Source of the DNA: Cryptomeria japonica
Lineage: Eukaryota > Streptophyta > Pinopsida > Cupressales > Cupressaceae
Assembly (NCBI RefSeq): GCF_030272615.1
Contig: NC_081411.1
Coordinates: forward strand, 180,070,977-180,134,976
Length of the DNA stretch: 64,000 nucleotides
Direction of reading: 5' to 3'
How positions within the stretch are numbered: position 1 is the first letter of the stretch; every line of letters begins with the position of its first letter. Below the pieces are notes generated by a model. It worked only from the letters and a program-made list of their open reading frames with translations, was not told where the DNA came from and did not search any database. Of the stretch, positions 10,661 to 21,454 are shown piece after piece. Made by a program: the position numbers and the translations under genes.

Positions 10661-11604
10661 TGATGAATACTAAGAGCGGGGGTGAATTAGTATTCCAAAA
10701 ATCTCTGAACTTAAACACTTTGCAAGACTAATAGTAAACTGGTGAAATAGTTTAACAGACAAACTAGTTAGCACACATACAAACCAAATAGCAAATAATG
10801 CATTCACCCACAGAAGCACAAACACCATAACACAAGAGATTTTGACATGGAAACCCAAATGGGAAAAACAACGATGAGACGGAACTCGCAAGTAACTATT
10901 TGTAGAATAGAAACCAGACCGATTAAGGTCTTACAACGTTCTTTACCATAACAGATCCTGTTAGGAATCTCAATCTATGTTAGGAGATAAGTCTGATTAA
11001 AGACTACCTTGCTAGAGGATTTTAGATCCACAGATGTGAACCACCTTGTTAGAGGATTTACAAGAGGCTTTTGGGCCTACCCGGCTAAGGGCTACAGACT
11101 TGTCGAAGATGTGAGTAATCAACAAGTGAGTGATATAGAAAATAGCACAGATTGCTTGGTTAGATCCTTGATAGCTCGATCTTAATTCATTACAGTATTA
11201 CTTCAGTCTTCTACACATTCATACTCTCTCTAACTCCTCAACCACCTTAAACCCTAGCAACAATATCAACTTCACCAACAACAACAACCTAAAACCCTAG
11301 ACATGATGTCCTTATAAAGGAATCTGATTTCATGTCGGTCCAATAGGATTACAATACAATTTCCTAGGTTCAATGCATCTAGACATATCTGGTAACACAA
11401 CACAAAAAGCACCGTTAACATGTCGGCACCATCAAGCAATTGGGAAACACATTCTGCAAAACACTATTAGTCTAAAGACTATTATACAACATACCGGTTG
11501 GAACAAATGTCGGTTGTGCTCTAACTCATACATATAAAGGAGATCTCAATGCAAGTGTGTGTCCATCAATGACAATCACAACATAAACATCAAAAATGCC
11601 AACA
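10661..11604 (-). repeat. 5' LTR of the gag-only element
   Basis: 944 bp, ends TGATGAATAC and AATGCCAACA on the plus strand. It is paired with 4329-5247 and followed by the target duplication AGCCA at 11605-11609. It carries an extra short segment near 11020-11060 that partly repeats the neighbouring GTTAGAGGATTT sequence. Confidence 0.9.
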
Positions 11605-11609
11605 AGCCA

Positions 11610-12220
11610 AAGAGTGTGAAGTTTTTTCAGTCTTTCCTTGGTATATTTTCATTGAAACATTTACTAAAGTACAGTGTCTTGTCGAGCAAGTAAGAATATT
11701 AAAGTGATGTTGTTATAGGGATACCCACCTAAGTTTTGCAGAGCCTAAAGAGTAGAAAGTTGTAGTTAGGGTGCTACACTTTGTTCATTGGCCAAATCCA
11801 ACCCTACCACTTAACCATGAGTCAGTGGCTATTTCTCTAGAGTGTGGGAGCCTGTAGATTTGAGTACCAACACACAGTTTATTGAAGATCAATAAAAGAT
11901 ATCATTTTTTGTTCTGATCTCATTTTGTTGTTCATCTGTTATATGAGTTTCATATGCTTGCAACATTTTCAACTTGTCTTTTCAAATGAAAATGTATGTG
12001 TGCTTGATGGGTTTCATTTGCAACAAATGAACTAAATTTTGTCAATAACATGGTAACATAATGTGTATGAATAAATTTAACATAATGTGTATGAGTTAAT
12101 TGATCATTCTATTGATAAATTGAATTGTTTTAACACTTAATTGTTGTTGCAATATCAATTGTATAAGAAAATGATTATTAGTTCTATATTTAATTAAATT
12201 TTCCTTCTCTGTGTATGAGT
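11610..12220. other. Spacer, right flank of the inserted element
   Basis: AT-rich sequence without credible ORFs. It holds the second copy of the ~100-bp flank repeat at 11938-12045 (see 3905-4323) and short GTGTATGA-type repeats near 12060-12090. Confidence 0.5.
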
Positions 12221-12226
12221 TTAATT

Positions 12227-12331
12227 TTCCTTTGTCTGAAACCCAATATCCTCTTGAGAAGAAGTCATGGTCTTATGACGTTCCTTTGTCTGAAACCCAA
12301 TATCCTCCCAAGAAGAAGTCATGGTCTTATG
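12227..12331 (+). repeat. 54-bp tandem duplication
   Basis: Two copies starting at 12227 and 12281 share TTCCTTTGTCTGAAACCCAA, then ATATCCTC and AAGAAGTCATGGTCTTATG. The duplication lies in an 83-codon plus-strand frame (12211-12462) that reads LSETQYP..KKSWSY twice. I do not recognise that frame as a gene. Confidence 0.7.
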
Positions 12332-12589
12332 GATTCATACATGTAACATTTTCCCTTTTCAATGAGTTTTGTTGTGGTTACAATGAATGTACTTTGCAAG
12401 TCAGTGGGCATTCAAATTTTAAGAACAGGGCATCCTCATTTTTAACAATTAATATGCATTAGTAATGGCATTGTATCACATACATAAAATCTTAATTCAA
12501 GGATATCAATGTCACATCAAGTTTGTTAACGACACTACATCAAATTTTCATTATAAGATGCTACTATAAAGGAAAAATAGAAAGAAATA

Positions 12590-12722
12590 ATATAACATGT
12601 CGCGTTATTGTGATTTATGTAATTTAACGTATCGTGTTAGTGTAATGTATGTAATATAATATATCATGTGAGTGTAATGCATGTAATATAGCGTATCGTG
12701 TTACTTTGATGTATGCAATATA
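12590..12722. repeat. ~37-bp tandem repeat (GTATCGTGTTAGTGTAATGTATG)
   Basis: About four diverged copies built around TATCGTGTTA, GTGTAATG and TATGTAATATA. Non-coding. Confidence 0.65.
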
Positions 12723-13490
12723 GGGACTAGTGGTGTGGTCTCTCTATTGATATTATTTTTGATATACATGGAGTGATTTTTAAATTTATATTAATAATGC
12801 AGGATACAATGAAGTTTGAGATGTAAGTTGCACATGCAAGAAAACAAAATAAAAATGGACCAATCTCACTATAAATAAATATTCATTCACAAAAACTATA
12901 GGAAAATACCAAAAATATAAATTTTGTCCACGAAAATATACCATCATGTCCCTCTGTAAACATAAATTTTAATTATTTTATTAAAAACCATAGTCATATA
13001 GCCAAGAAAGACAATACAATTTTATGGGAGACCTCCTTTGTGATGATAATCTTCTTTCAATCCTTGCAAACCTCATCGGTGGGCGGGGACTATTATGTCA
13101 GGTGAAGAGGTGCGTATAATCTAGAACCACCAAATTGGTGGGAAAAAGGGTACTTGCAGTAGCAATGTCATCATCCAGGTGTGGCAGTCATACCCGCCCC
13201 CTTCGTGGATTTGAATCTCGACTAACGGTGCACATTATGTGCACCCTCGGGAGAGCCACGGGCAAGTTGACAAAGGGTCTGAAAACAATCTATAGCACCC
13301 TATATATTTCACTTTGTCTCTAAAGATGGAACGAAAAGAAGAGGTATGTTATGTGGACAACATAGTATTTCTGGCCATTGTCATGTTTGTGTACGTCGAC
13401 CTACCATCCAATGTTAAGGCGAGGACGCATCCTCAGTCGTGCAGCCTCTTGGCTAGGCTCTTTCATATCTCGGTGTAACCTGCACATTCA
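12723..13490. other. Spacer, no supported gene
   Basis: AT-rich to mixed sequence. A 62-codon plus-strand frame at 13135-13323 contains GGATTTGAATCTCGA, which loosely resembles a tRNA B box. No acceptor stem or A box could be found, so no RNA gene is called. Confidence 0.4.
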
Positions 13491-13496
13491 TCCAAC

Positions 13497-13652
13497 AAGA
13501 GTGCTTGTTATTTAACAATGGCATTCAATAAATACAACAAATATTCCTACAATAAGCGTGTCAGTTATTTAACTAAATCATTCAATAATTGTAAAACATA
13601 TTCATACAATAAGAGTCTTACTTATTTAACCATAGCATTCAATAAATGTGAT
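13497..13652 (+). repeat. ~57-bp tandem repeat, three copies
   Basis: Copies begin at about 13497, 13553 and 13611. Each has AAG(A/C)GTG or AAGAGTC, then TTATTTAAC and CATTCAATAA. Non-coding. Confidence 0.7.
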
Positions 13653-14400
13653 ACGTAAAGACGCAATACTGAAAAACAAAGTGGTAGAATCAAAATTACA
13701 ACCTCCTCCTGTCGCCGCTAGTGTACGTGTTTGTCATTGCTTTGTAGAAGGCGAACAAATATCTAAAATGGCACCTGCTGAGAAAGATACGATGTGTAAA
13801 AACATTGGGGACAATAATACAAAGCATTACAACAATATTACAACAAACTAATCCAATCCATATTACTAAACATGTTGAAAGATAAAAAGCTAAACATGGA
13901 GCTAAGAAAAATGTAGTACGAAGGTAATGACTGACACATGGTTTAAAATACGATACAGATAAAATAGCTATCACCACCTCCCATGCAAAGTGAAACAAAA
14001 AAGTTTCACGGTCAAAGGAGCATAACACAATGTGTTATTCGTTGCAAAAATGTACCGAGTGACCTATATAGCACATCTTATTTGTTGACACGAATATGAA
14101 AACGTCATGTAGTCATCCGCATATATGAAAGGTATACATAAATAATGCATATCCAAATCTGAACCAATAATACCAATGTTGTATTAGCGAGGGACATTCT
14201 GTGATCCTTGTCTGGATTGAGCAAAGTTAAAAGCCAATCATCGATGAGGACTCCTCTACCCAGATGTTGAGGGTGTAGTGAACATTGTCATGCTTGTCTG
14301 TGGTCCACTTTCACCAACTCTGAAACAAAACTACTAAGTAAGCATGTGCACCATTGACATGTTTGGAAACCACTTAAACATGACACACTTGTGTACCAAC
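13653..14400. other. Spacer, no supported gene
   Basis: Only short open frames on both strands (67 codons plus, 110 codons minus), with no recognisable domain. A block around 14357-14408 (CATGTTTGGAAACCACTTAA and GTAC.AACCTGTATT) is repeated at 14630-14682, bracketing the 35-bp tandem array. Confidence 0.5.
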
Positions 14401-14404
14401 CTGT

Positions 14405-14635
14405 ATTGACTATTTTGTCTTAAAAATGGCAGATTATTGACCTTTTTGTCTTTAACATAGCAGATTATTGACCTTTTTCGTCTTAAACATGGCAGATTAT
14501 TGACCATTTTGTGTTGAACATGGCAGATTATTGACCATTTTCATATTAAACATGGTAGATTATTGACCTTTTTCATCTTCAACATGGTAGATTATTGACC
14601 ATTTTGTCTTACACATGGTAGATTATTGACATGTT
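14405..14635 (+). repeat. ~35-bp tandem array, about seven copies
   Basis: The unit reads AACATGGCAGATTATTGACC plus TTTTTCGTCTTA, with small changes. It is bracketed by two copies of a ~50-bp direct repeat (14357-14408 and 14630-14682), so the array probably grew between duplicated blocks by slippage or unequal exchange. It lies just beyond the 3' end of the MULE transposase gene. Confidence 0.8.
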
Positions 14636-14760
14636 TGGAAACCACTTAAACATGACACGGTTGGGTACTAACCTGTATTAGATACAACAAAACCTGTGGC
14701 AAGGGTGTGTGGTTCCGGTGCTTCATCGAATAGCCTCTTGCCCTTCTGCCTCCTAGTAGT

Positions 14761-17200
14761 CTATGAGGGGAACTCAAAGGCCTCATGGTGCATAACATCA
14801 TCAAATATCTTAGTGCTTGTATTCTGCCTAGATTGGCTCTGAATCCGACCACGATCCTTACTTGCACTAAACCAAGGTTGCATTCGAATGATGCTTGTAG
14901 CGGCTGGATTGATATGGGGACTGAAATCAAATGCCATGGCATCAGAATTGTCAAGATCAACCATGAACCTCTCCACACAACCTACAAATGCCATTATTTT
15001 TTCGCGTGATTGTGACATTGTTCGCGACACCATCTTCAACTTTGTGCTCTCTTCATTCCACGTCATGATGTTAGCATCCTCTATATGTGCTTCTACATTG
15101 GAAACGGTATTGACAACCAACAGAGGTGGTGGGTGTTCATTAATGTTATTAGATATTGGAGTTGACATAGGAATAGGTTTTGCACGAAACGATATCTTGG
15201 AGTGAAGTGCAGATCTTTTAAATCACCATACATAAACATTGACAAACCAAACAAGTTGAGTTGCACTTGACATCGACTTACTTGAGAGACATGAATCATT
15301 AAATGAGTTGTCAAACATTGCAACAACCTTCAAAACATGTTTGCATGTGTTTCCTTGCAAACTCCACAAACAGTCACATATGTACAAGTGATCACCGCAT
15401 TTTGTAACCATGTACCAATTGCAAGAGGGCTGACTTTTCACCCAGTACAAACCAGGATTCATGTCATCTAGAACAAAATCGGCATCAGGAATTTCCTTTT
15501 TCCTCTCCATGCTAGTTCGTAAATGTGACAACCTATAGTTTTTAATGAATCCATAATGTTGCAACAATCACTTTTGCTTGAAGAATGGTTCCACTTTATA
15601 GGAAAGCTTATGATACGGATTGTCCATCCTCCTTGTGCACATCTTCTTATTGTCTCTTAGGTACAACACCTTCAATTTTCCATGGTATGATTTGATGGCA
15701 TTATTTGTGTCCTGGTTAGCGTGAAGGAAATTTTTGGAGTTTTTCGCCCACATTGCTACCCAAAAGACAAAAAAAAGGAAGATGTCAATGAACAAATGAA
15801 TGCGACAATTGTCACAACAAAAGAGTTAACAAGTCGGGGAGGGGAAATGTAAGGTAACACAAAACTCACCAATACGTCCATCTTGATACCATGTGTTGTC
15901 GAAGTACTCTAGAAAATGTTGCTGATCAGCGAATTCAACAAAGAAATTGTGCACTTGTTGAGTAGTGCACTCTTCACTTTCATGCATTACCATCATTATC
16001 TGCCCTAAATAGCAAAAAATGTCCATTGTTCTTTCCTTTGTCGCATAGTTGTAGACATTCTTCAACCATGCTCACCGCACGTGCCATATACAAAGTATTA
16101 CATGACATTGAAAAATGGTCATGTTTTGAAGTCAACAATCAATTGTGCCTAATCAATATACAAAAAATGGTAGAGCAACATATCTTACTGTTTGATCTGA
16201 AGTAGACTAAAAATTGAAACATGCAAGTATTGTATCGCTTGAATCTCTACACTTGCATCATCTGTGATGAATGCATTGATCCTCTAATTAGGCCTCTTTT
16301 CCTTTACTCATCTATGCAACTCCACCAACCACACCTCAAGGTCCTCGATCTCGTTCCTCAATGTCACTGCCCAAGCAACGTGAACCCTCGATTGCTACTC
16401 ATCAAACACGACCAACGAATACAATTGGTACTGTTTTCAGCAACAAACACGATAATTATTTTCATCTACAATTAAATGCAATGGGCAACTTAAAAATATG
16501 AGGAAGACTCATTACAAGGAGTTTAAGGAGACTTGCCTTGTATTTATTCATTGCAAATGTGGAATCCATCGAGATGATTGACTCATGTGAGTGTCAAACC
16601 ATCATGTCGATCATCCAAGGCATTTGTATTCTCATAATGAAAGGTGTGTCGGGACCTTTTGGTTGCTGGAAAAAAAAAGAAATTACCCTCATCTTGTTTT
16701 TTTCCATTTTAAGTTTCTCGTGGCATCGTTCGTATTCTTTCATGATCGAATGGAGTGGACCCTTGTCACCACATTCATAACATCCTTTTGTGTTATGAAT
16801 GAATCTCTCTTCCTCAACATGCTACAAAAAATAGGATCATCAAGGTGTCTGTCCATTATAGCATCGACACTAACATCCATCGCCAACAAGCTCTCTATAT
16901 ATGCTTTGCATTTGTCGAACATATTTGGTGCACATTGTGAGTGCAACTTGTTGTTGGTATCATGCACACCATGACATAATGCACCATTGATGTCTACATG
17001 CAATGGTTTCTTGTATATCAAGATGGCCACGTCTACCCTACCATATAACGCCTTGACAATGAAATGAAAAGTACAACCTCATTTTTTCTGACACACGATT
17101 TCACTTCGAAGGCGATGACTTATTCCTATTGTCTTTTGGTCCACAAGAACACTAATACCTTAAACATAAAAAAATATCATATTTTCAGCAAGAGTTGATA
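14761..17200 (-). pseudogene. Mutator-like (MULE) transposase gene, intron-containing and decayed
   Basis: Minus-strand segments in N-to-C order: a C/H module near 16940-17100 (GCTFHFIVKALYG, YKKPLHVDINGALCHG); the first Asp in MDSTFA near 16565; AWAVTLRNEIEDLEVWL near 16330-16380; the second Asp in FITDDASVEIQAIQ near 16240-16285; CIWHVR-stop-AWLKNV near 16055-16095; FLHANQDTNNAIKSYHG near 15690-15730; a SWIM zinc finger (CDCLWSLQGNTCKHVLKV, 15325-15390); and a 135-codon tail at 14761-15168. These match plant MULE/FAR1-related transposases (known motifs). Most tail fragments share one frame. Interrupting stops, such as TGA 15568 and the TGA in HVR-stop-AW, would be explained by CGA-to-TGA or CAG-to-TAG. 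A 114-bp intron is visible at 15756-15869. Terminal inverted repeats were not found. The frame at 17242-17598 may hold more N-terminal sequence, but this is uncertain. Confidence 0.75.
15756..15869 (-). other. Intron in the MULE transposase gene
   Basis: The minus strand reads WYQDGRI then G|GTGAGTTTTG (donor), and a T-rich tract ending TTTTGGGTAG|CAATGTGGGCG (acceptor). Removing the 114 bases joins the frame with MWAKNSKNF, which continues to the conserved DTNNAIKSYHG motif. The join was judged from splice consensus and frame only. Confidence 0.65.
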
Positions 17201-17599
17201 TGCCATTAAACATAGACAAATCATACCAAAGAATGTGACTACTAACCAACTGTACATCTTTGTCGTATGGTTGTCATGCATACTACTATTATTATCTTCA
17301 GTATGCCTCTTTCGAACAAACTTGGTTTAAAAAACTTCAACCAACGAGTCCCCCTTGATGAATGTATCCAATCTAGCAAGTGGAATCGCCGCACAAAAGT
17401 CTTTATTTCAATCATCGTCAACGCAAATTTAGGTCCACCAAATATCCCGTGAAGAAAGGTGATGGAGACCTTCACCACCATCTTGCACTTCCAATCCCAA
17501 CATTTGCTGCCATTTTCGGTGAATCGACATCCTAGTGAACTACATATTAGACAATATCGCCGCATTACACACCAATTGCAAGTACATAGAGCGTACAAA

Positions 17600-19250
17600 T
17601 AGTCAGTTCATACTTAGAGTCATAGACACCGTAACAACTATAAAGAGCCAAATTCAGTCCATGGCAACATACAATAGGGATGCACATACAATGCAAACAA
17701 AAACCTCTCAAAATAATATTGAATTTTGATGTCGACATCATTGTGTTTATTACTAATCACAAACCATTTATACACAAATAACTCATGCAAAGTCTTTCAA
17801 GATATAAGAGGCTTGGGGGATAAAGCACGATGGGCAATATATTAAAAAAAGCACAATTTTCTCCTGATTTATGCTTCTATCAGCATAACTCTGAATGAGA
17901 TAATTGGAATTCATTAAATTTTAGGATCAAATTAGGGTAAGCATATAATTTACATTTTTTATTTCACTATTTGCACTTAGATATAAGTTAGATATTAATT
18001 CAATTATGAGATGTATGAATTCAATCTGCAAGTATTATGTGATGACTGGATTTTGAAATCAATGATCATTCAATTCTTTTATGTTAATACCAACCTATTA
18101 ACTTAATTTTAACAGATTATAAGATAAATACGTCAAAACACACATTGTCTAATCCAAGTTGTATGCGACATAAACAATGCTTGTTAATCACAGAGACCAA
18201 TTAACCAAATAGTTGATTTAGACAACTTAAAAATTGGCCTTTAATCACAACAATTATTTAAGCCATTCGTTTGTTTCAATGATCCAAACACGATGACCCG
18301 ATTTTGCAAAATGACACACACAAATACAGACCCACAAATACATCCAAAACGCGCATTTAAACAAATGCATAAATAAAAACTCATGGGTTTTAACATATGC
18401 ATCAATAAAAATCAGAGCCCACCATGAGAACACATACCTTTCATAGATCCAATGTAACCCTAACCCGCGCTGCTGTCATTGCTCATATAATCGGTGTTTT
18501 TAACTTCCTCTTCAAACCCTCCCCCCCGTTTCTTCCACCGCTCCTATAACACGTGTCTAGTCTTCGATTTCCAACCCTTTGCAAGAAAAAGCCAAAGGAA
18601 AAACGTATGAACAAAAGTTGCAAAGGAAAATCCTATGAATAATTCTCTTAGCATACCTGATAGCTTTGACAACATCCAAGCCCTAACTCATGCTATTGTT
18701 GCTGGTCATGGTCGTATAACGCGTGTTTAACCTTCCCAAATATCTGCTTTGCTCCTATTTTTCTCTTCCTTGCCTTGCAAGTTAATGGCTTTGCATGTTA
18801 TTGACCACAAATATATGACTTCTCTTTCTTGCCTTCCAAGTTAATGGCTTGGCATGTTATTGACCACAACATATGAATAGATATATTAAATGTGTTGTTA
18901 TTGACCTAACCTAAGTCTCTAAGTTATTGTCCCCAGTTACCTATGTGTTACAGTATGATATCAGCCGTGGGAGACAGTTGTCTCCCACTACTTTCCCGCC
19001 CGCCCAACAAAGCACTCTGCAGTCTCCTGGTGGTTTGACCGATTGCGTGTTATACGCCCATCCAAAGCTGGCGATATGATGTGCTTTGTGGACATCCTTT
19101 CCGACGAGTCCACGTCATCACAACCCTAGCCCACTCGATGTCCTGCTATGTCCATATCGTCACAACCCATGCAGGGGCCTACCTGCAACTGGGCATGGGT
19201 ATGCATGTATATTATGCATGCCATTAGTACGACACTAACATTTTGGAGCC
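17600..19250. other. AT-rich spacer with a local duplication and a perfect palindrome
   Basis: No supported gene. A ~63-bp duplication (TTGCCTTGCAAGTTAATGG, then GCATGTTATTGACCACAA) is seen at about 18770-18823 and 18831-18880. A palindrome lies at 18967-18988. The stretch ends at a TG/TA microsatellite. Confidence 0.5.
18967..18988. repeat. 22-bp perfect inverted repeat
   Basis: Arms GTGGGAGACA and TGTCTCCCAC are separated by GT. This is a near-cruciform sequence with no neighbouring gene to which a terminator or operator role could be tied. Confidence 0.8.
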
Positions 19251-19254
19251 ACAA

Positions 19255-19507
19255 TCGTTGTGTGTGTGTGTGTACATAAATACATATATATGTATACACA
19301 CACACATATACATATATATGTTGCATATATATACATATATATGTTGTATTATATATGCACATAGGTACATATATAATGCAACATATATATGTATATATGT
19401 ATATGTACATATACATATATAGGTATATACGTATATATGTACATATATATATACATACATATATAGGTATATATGTATATATGTACATATATACATACAT
19501 ACTTGTA

Positions 19508-19543
<36 letters not shown>

Positions 19544-19627
19544 CATATATACATACATATGTATGTATGTATGTCTATCTATATGTATACATATACATGT
19601 ACATATATACATATACATAGGCATACA
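19255..19627. repeat. TG/TA/CATA microsatellite
   Basis: Runs of (TG)n, (AT)n, (ACAT)n and (ATGT)n. Long open frames of Tyr/Ile/His/Thr text on both strands are by-products of the repeat. Similar sequence resumes at 29296, so the 19628-29295 insertion probably split one microsatellite. Confidence 0.9.
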
Positions 19628-20648
19628 TGTAGACATCTAAAAATGTCTCACGAATCATGTACTAATTATCCATCTAATTAGTTAAGCAATTCTTTAATTC
19701 TTTAATTAATTTAACCTTAATCATCACCTTCTACACCAATACTAATTATTCAATTTCTATCTATTAATCAATTCATCATCAAACCCCCTTTCTCAAAAAT
19801 TAATTAAATATTAATTATTTAATTAATTTCGATCAATTCTTTAATTAAATAATTTTTATTATTTAAATTCTATTTCTAAAAATTAAATTATTTCATTTAA
19901 ATTATTTAATTAATTAATTTATTCCTCCAAATCCCTAAATTCAAATTTCAAATAATTCCAACTAATTTCATTTCTCTAAAATTCACAATTCCCCAAATGT
20001 GGATTTCAATTAATTTCATTTAATTCCAAATCATCAAATTAACATTTCATCACATTTCAATTAATCTCATGTGCATTTCAGCATTTGAAAACCCAAATTC
20101 AAATCAAAATCAAAATGAATATGAATTTCAATTCAGTCTCCTACAACACATGTTGGAAATCATAGCCGATTGATCAAATTAGTTAACTCTTCAATCTCCC
20201 CTTTTCACTCTAAATCACCTTTTCTGACTAATAAATCTAATCAGTCTTCTCTTCAATCAATCCAATCAACTGGCTAATCTATTTAGTTCACTATCCAATC
20301 TATTTAGTTAACAAGTCAATCAGTCTGAGTTAACAAATCAATCAACTCTGCTAATTGATCAATCTAAATCAGTTCACTTCTAATCAAGACTTGAGTTCAA
20401 ATTCTCGCCCCATCTCTCTTGTAAATCTATATAAACAATATCAATTTCTCAAGTCAAGCTAGATCACACTCTTCAAAATAATTGTCATCTTATGTAGGAA
20501 TCCCCAGTGCAATACCTGAGAGCCACACCAACAATTTGGAGAAGAACAATGGAAGAAAAAATGTGGAATAGGGAATTTTAATCAGCATATATCTTTCGTT
20601 TCTTTCATTTATTCTATTGCCTTGTGTTTGATTTTAGCTAGATTAGTT
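19628..20648 (+). repeat. LTR copy A, inverted relative to the rest of the element
   Basis: Begins TGTAGACATCTAAAAATG and runs to the ATTAGTT at 20642-20648. It is the near-identical reverse complement of about 28232-29295, lacking the last ~55 bases at the PBS end. It joins directly to copy C (20642-20983), which lies in the opposite orientation. The interior holds the AGAGCCACACCAACAATTTGG segment, also present in copy B. Confidence 0.85.
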
Positions 20649-20983
20649 GGAATTATTTGAAATTTGAATTTGGGGATTTGGAGGAATGAATGAGTTAATT
20701 AAATAATTTAAATAAAATTATTTAATTTTTAAAATATAATTAATTAAATAATAAAGATTATTTAATTAAAGGAATTGATCAAAATTAATTAAATAATTAA
20801 TATTTAATTAATTTTTGAGAAAGGGGGTTTGATGATGAATTGATTAATAGATATAAATTGAATAATTGGTATTGGTGTAGAAGGTGATGATTAAGGCTAA
20901 ATTAATTAAAGAATTAAAGAATTACTTAATTAATTAGATGAATAATTAGTACATGATTTGTGAGACATTTTTAGGTGTCTACA
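20642..20983 (-). repeat. Truncated 3' LTR (copy C) of the non-autonomous element
   Basis: 342 bp. On the minus strand it starts TGTAGACACCTAAAAATG after a polypurine tract and is cut short at ATTAGTT, where copy A begins in inverted orientation. Sequence matches 28952-29295. Confidence 0.85.
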
Positions 20984-21000
20984 TTTGCCCCTCTTTGAGA
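20984..21000 (-). promoter_or_regulatory. Polypurine tract of the non-autonomous element
   Basis: The minus strand reads TCTCAAAGAGGGGCAAA directly before the LTR start TGTAGACACC. The gypsy element at 31469-46325 has the same AAAGAGGGGCAAAA at the same position. Confidence 0.75.
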
Positions 21001-21311
21001 CAATGTCGGAATGATGTTGTTTCAAAGAAAACAAAAAAAATTATGCCCCAGTATGCCCCGGTGATAGAGGTAGGATGCCCCCTCGAGAGACTGTTTGTGC
21101 ATTAAAGGCATGAATTATCTCTCGAAAGAAGAAGAATTTTAGATGAAAGATGAAGAATGATTAACTTGATGTCGCAAATGAGTTTGATTGGATTAAAGAA
21201 ATGGTTAGAATGATTTGAGGATTGACTGAATGATAAGATTGATAGGATTGATGGGATTGATCAGATTGGTCAAATTGATTTGATTGATATGATTGATCTG
21301 ATAAAGATAAA

Positions 21312-21450
21312 GTCTGGTTTTAGGAAGGACACATCCTGTATAAGACAAAGATAATCAAAACGTCTGGTTTTAGGAAGGATACATCCTGTATAAGACAAAT
21401 GATATATGATCGTGTCTGGTTTCAAGAAGGACACATCCTGTATAAGACAA
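21312..21450 (+). repeat. ~50-bp tandem repeat, three copies
   Basis: Copies begin at 21312, 21362 and 21413. Each reads GTCTGGTTTTAGGAAGGAC, then ACATCCTGTATAAGACAAA. Related text (TTTCGACTATAACCTTCC, TTGTATAAGACATG) recurs near 22980-23010. Within the element's 3' untranslated region. Confidence 0.8.
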
Positions 21451-21454
21451 ATGA

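Larger units (their letters stand above)
4329..11604 (-). mobile_element. Complete gag-only LTR retrotransposon with an orphan ORF and no pol
   Basis: The element is bounded by LTRs beginning TGTTGGCATT and ending ATTCATCA on the minus strand, with the 5-bp duplication AGCCA at 4324-4328 and 11605-11609. A primer binding site matching the initiator-Met tRNA 3' end and a copia-style polypurine tract sit at the expected places. Inside, in 5'-3' order, are a gag-like ORF (9333-10610) and a 1,111-codon ORF (5548-8880). I see no protease, integrase, RT or RNase H anywhere in the interior. It must therefore have moved in trans, presumably with Ty1/copia machinery given the PBS and PPT (inference). 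The LTRs differ at many visible positions, mostly transitions, so the insertion is not recent. Confidence 0.9.

Noticed and set aside
13180-13270. tRNA or SINE promoter suggested by GGATTTGAATCTCGA
   Set aside because: Loose B-box match only; no A box, no acceptor stem, no poly(A) or terminator pattern of a SINE.
19126-19681. Several open frames of Tyr/Ile/His/Thr-rich text
   Set aside because: Pure by-product of the (CA)n/(TA)n microsatellite, open on both strands.
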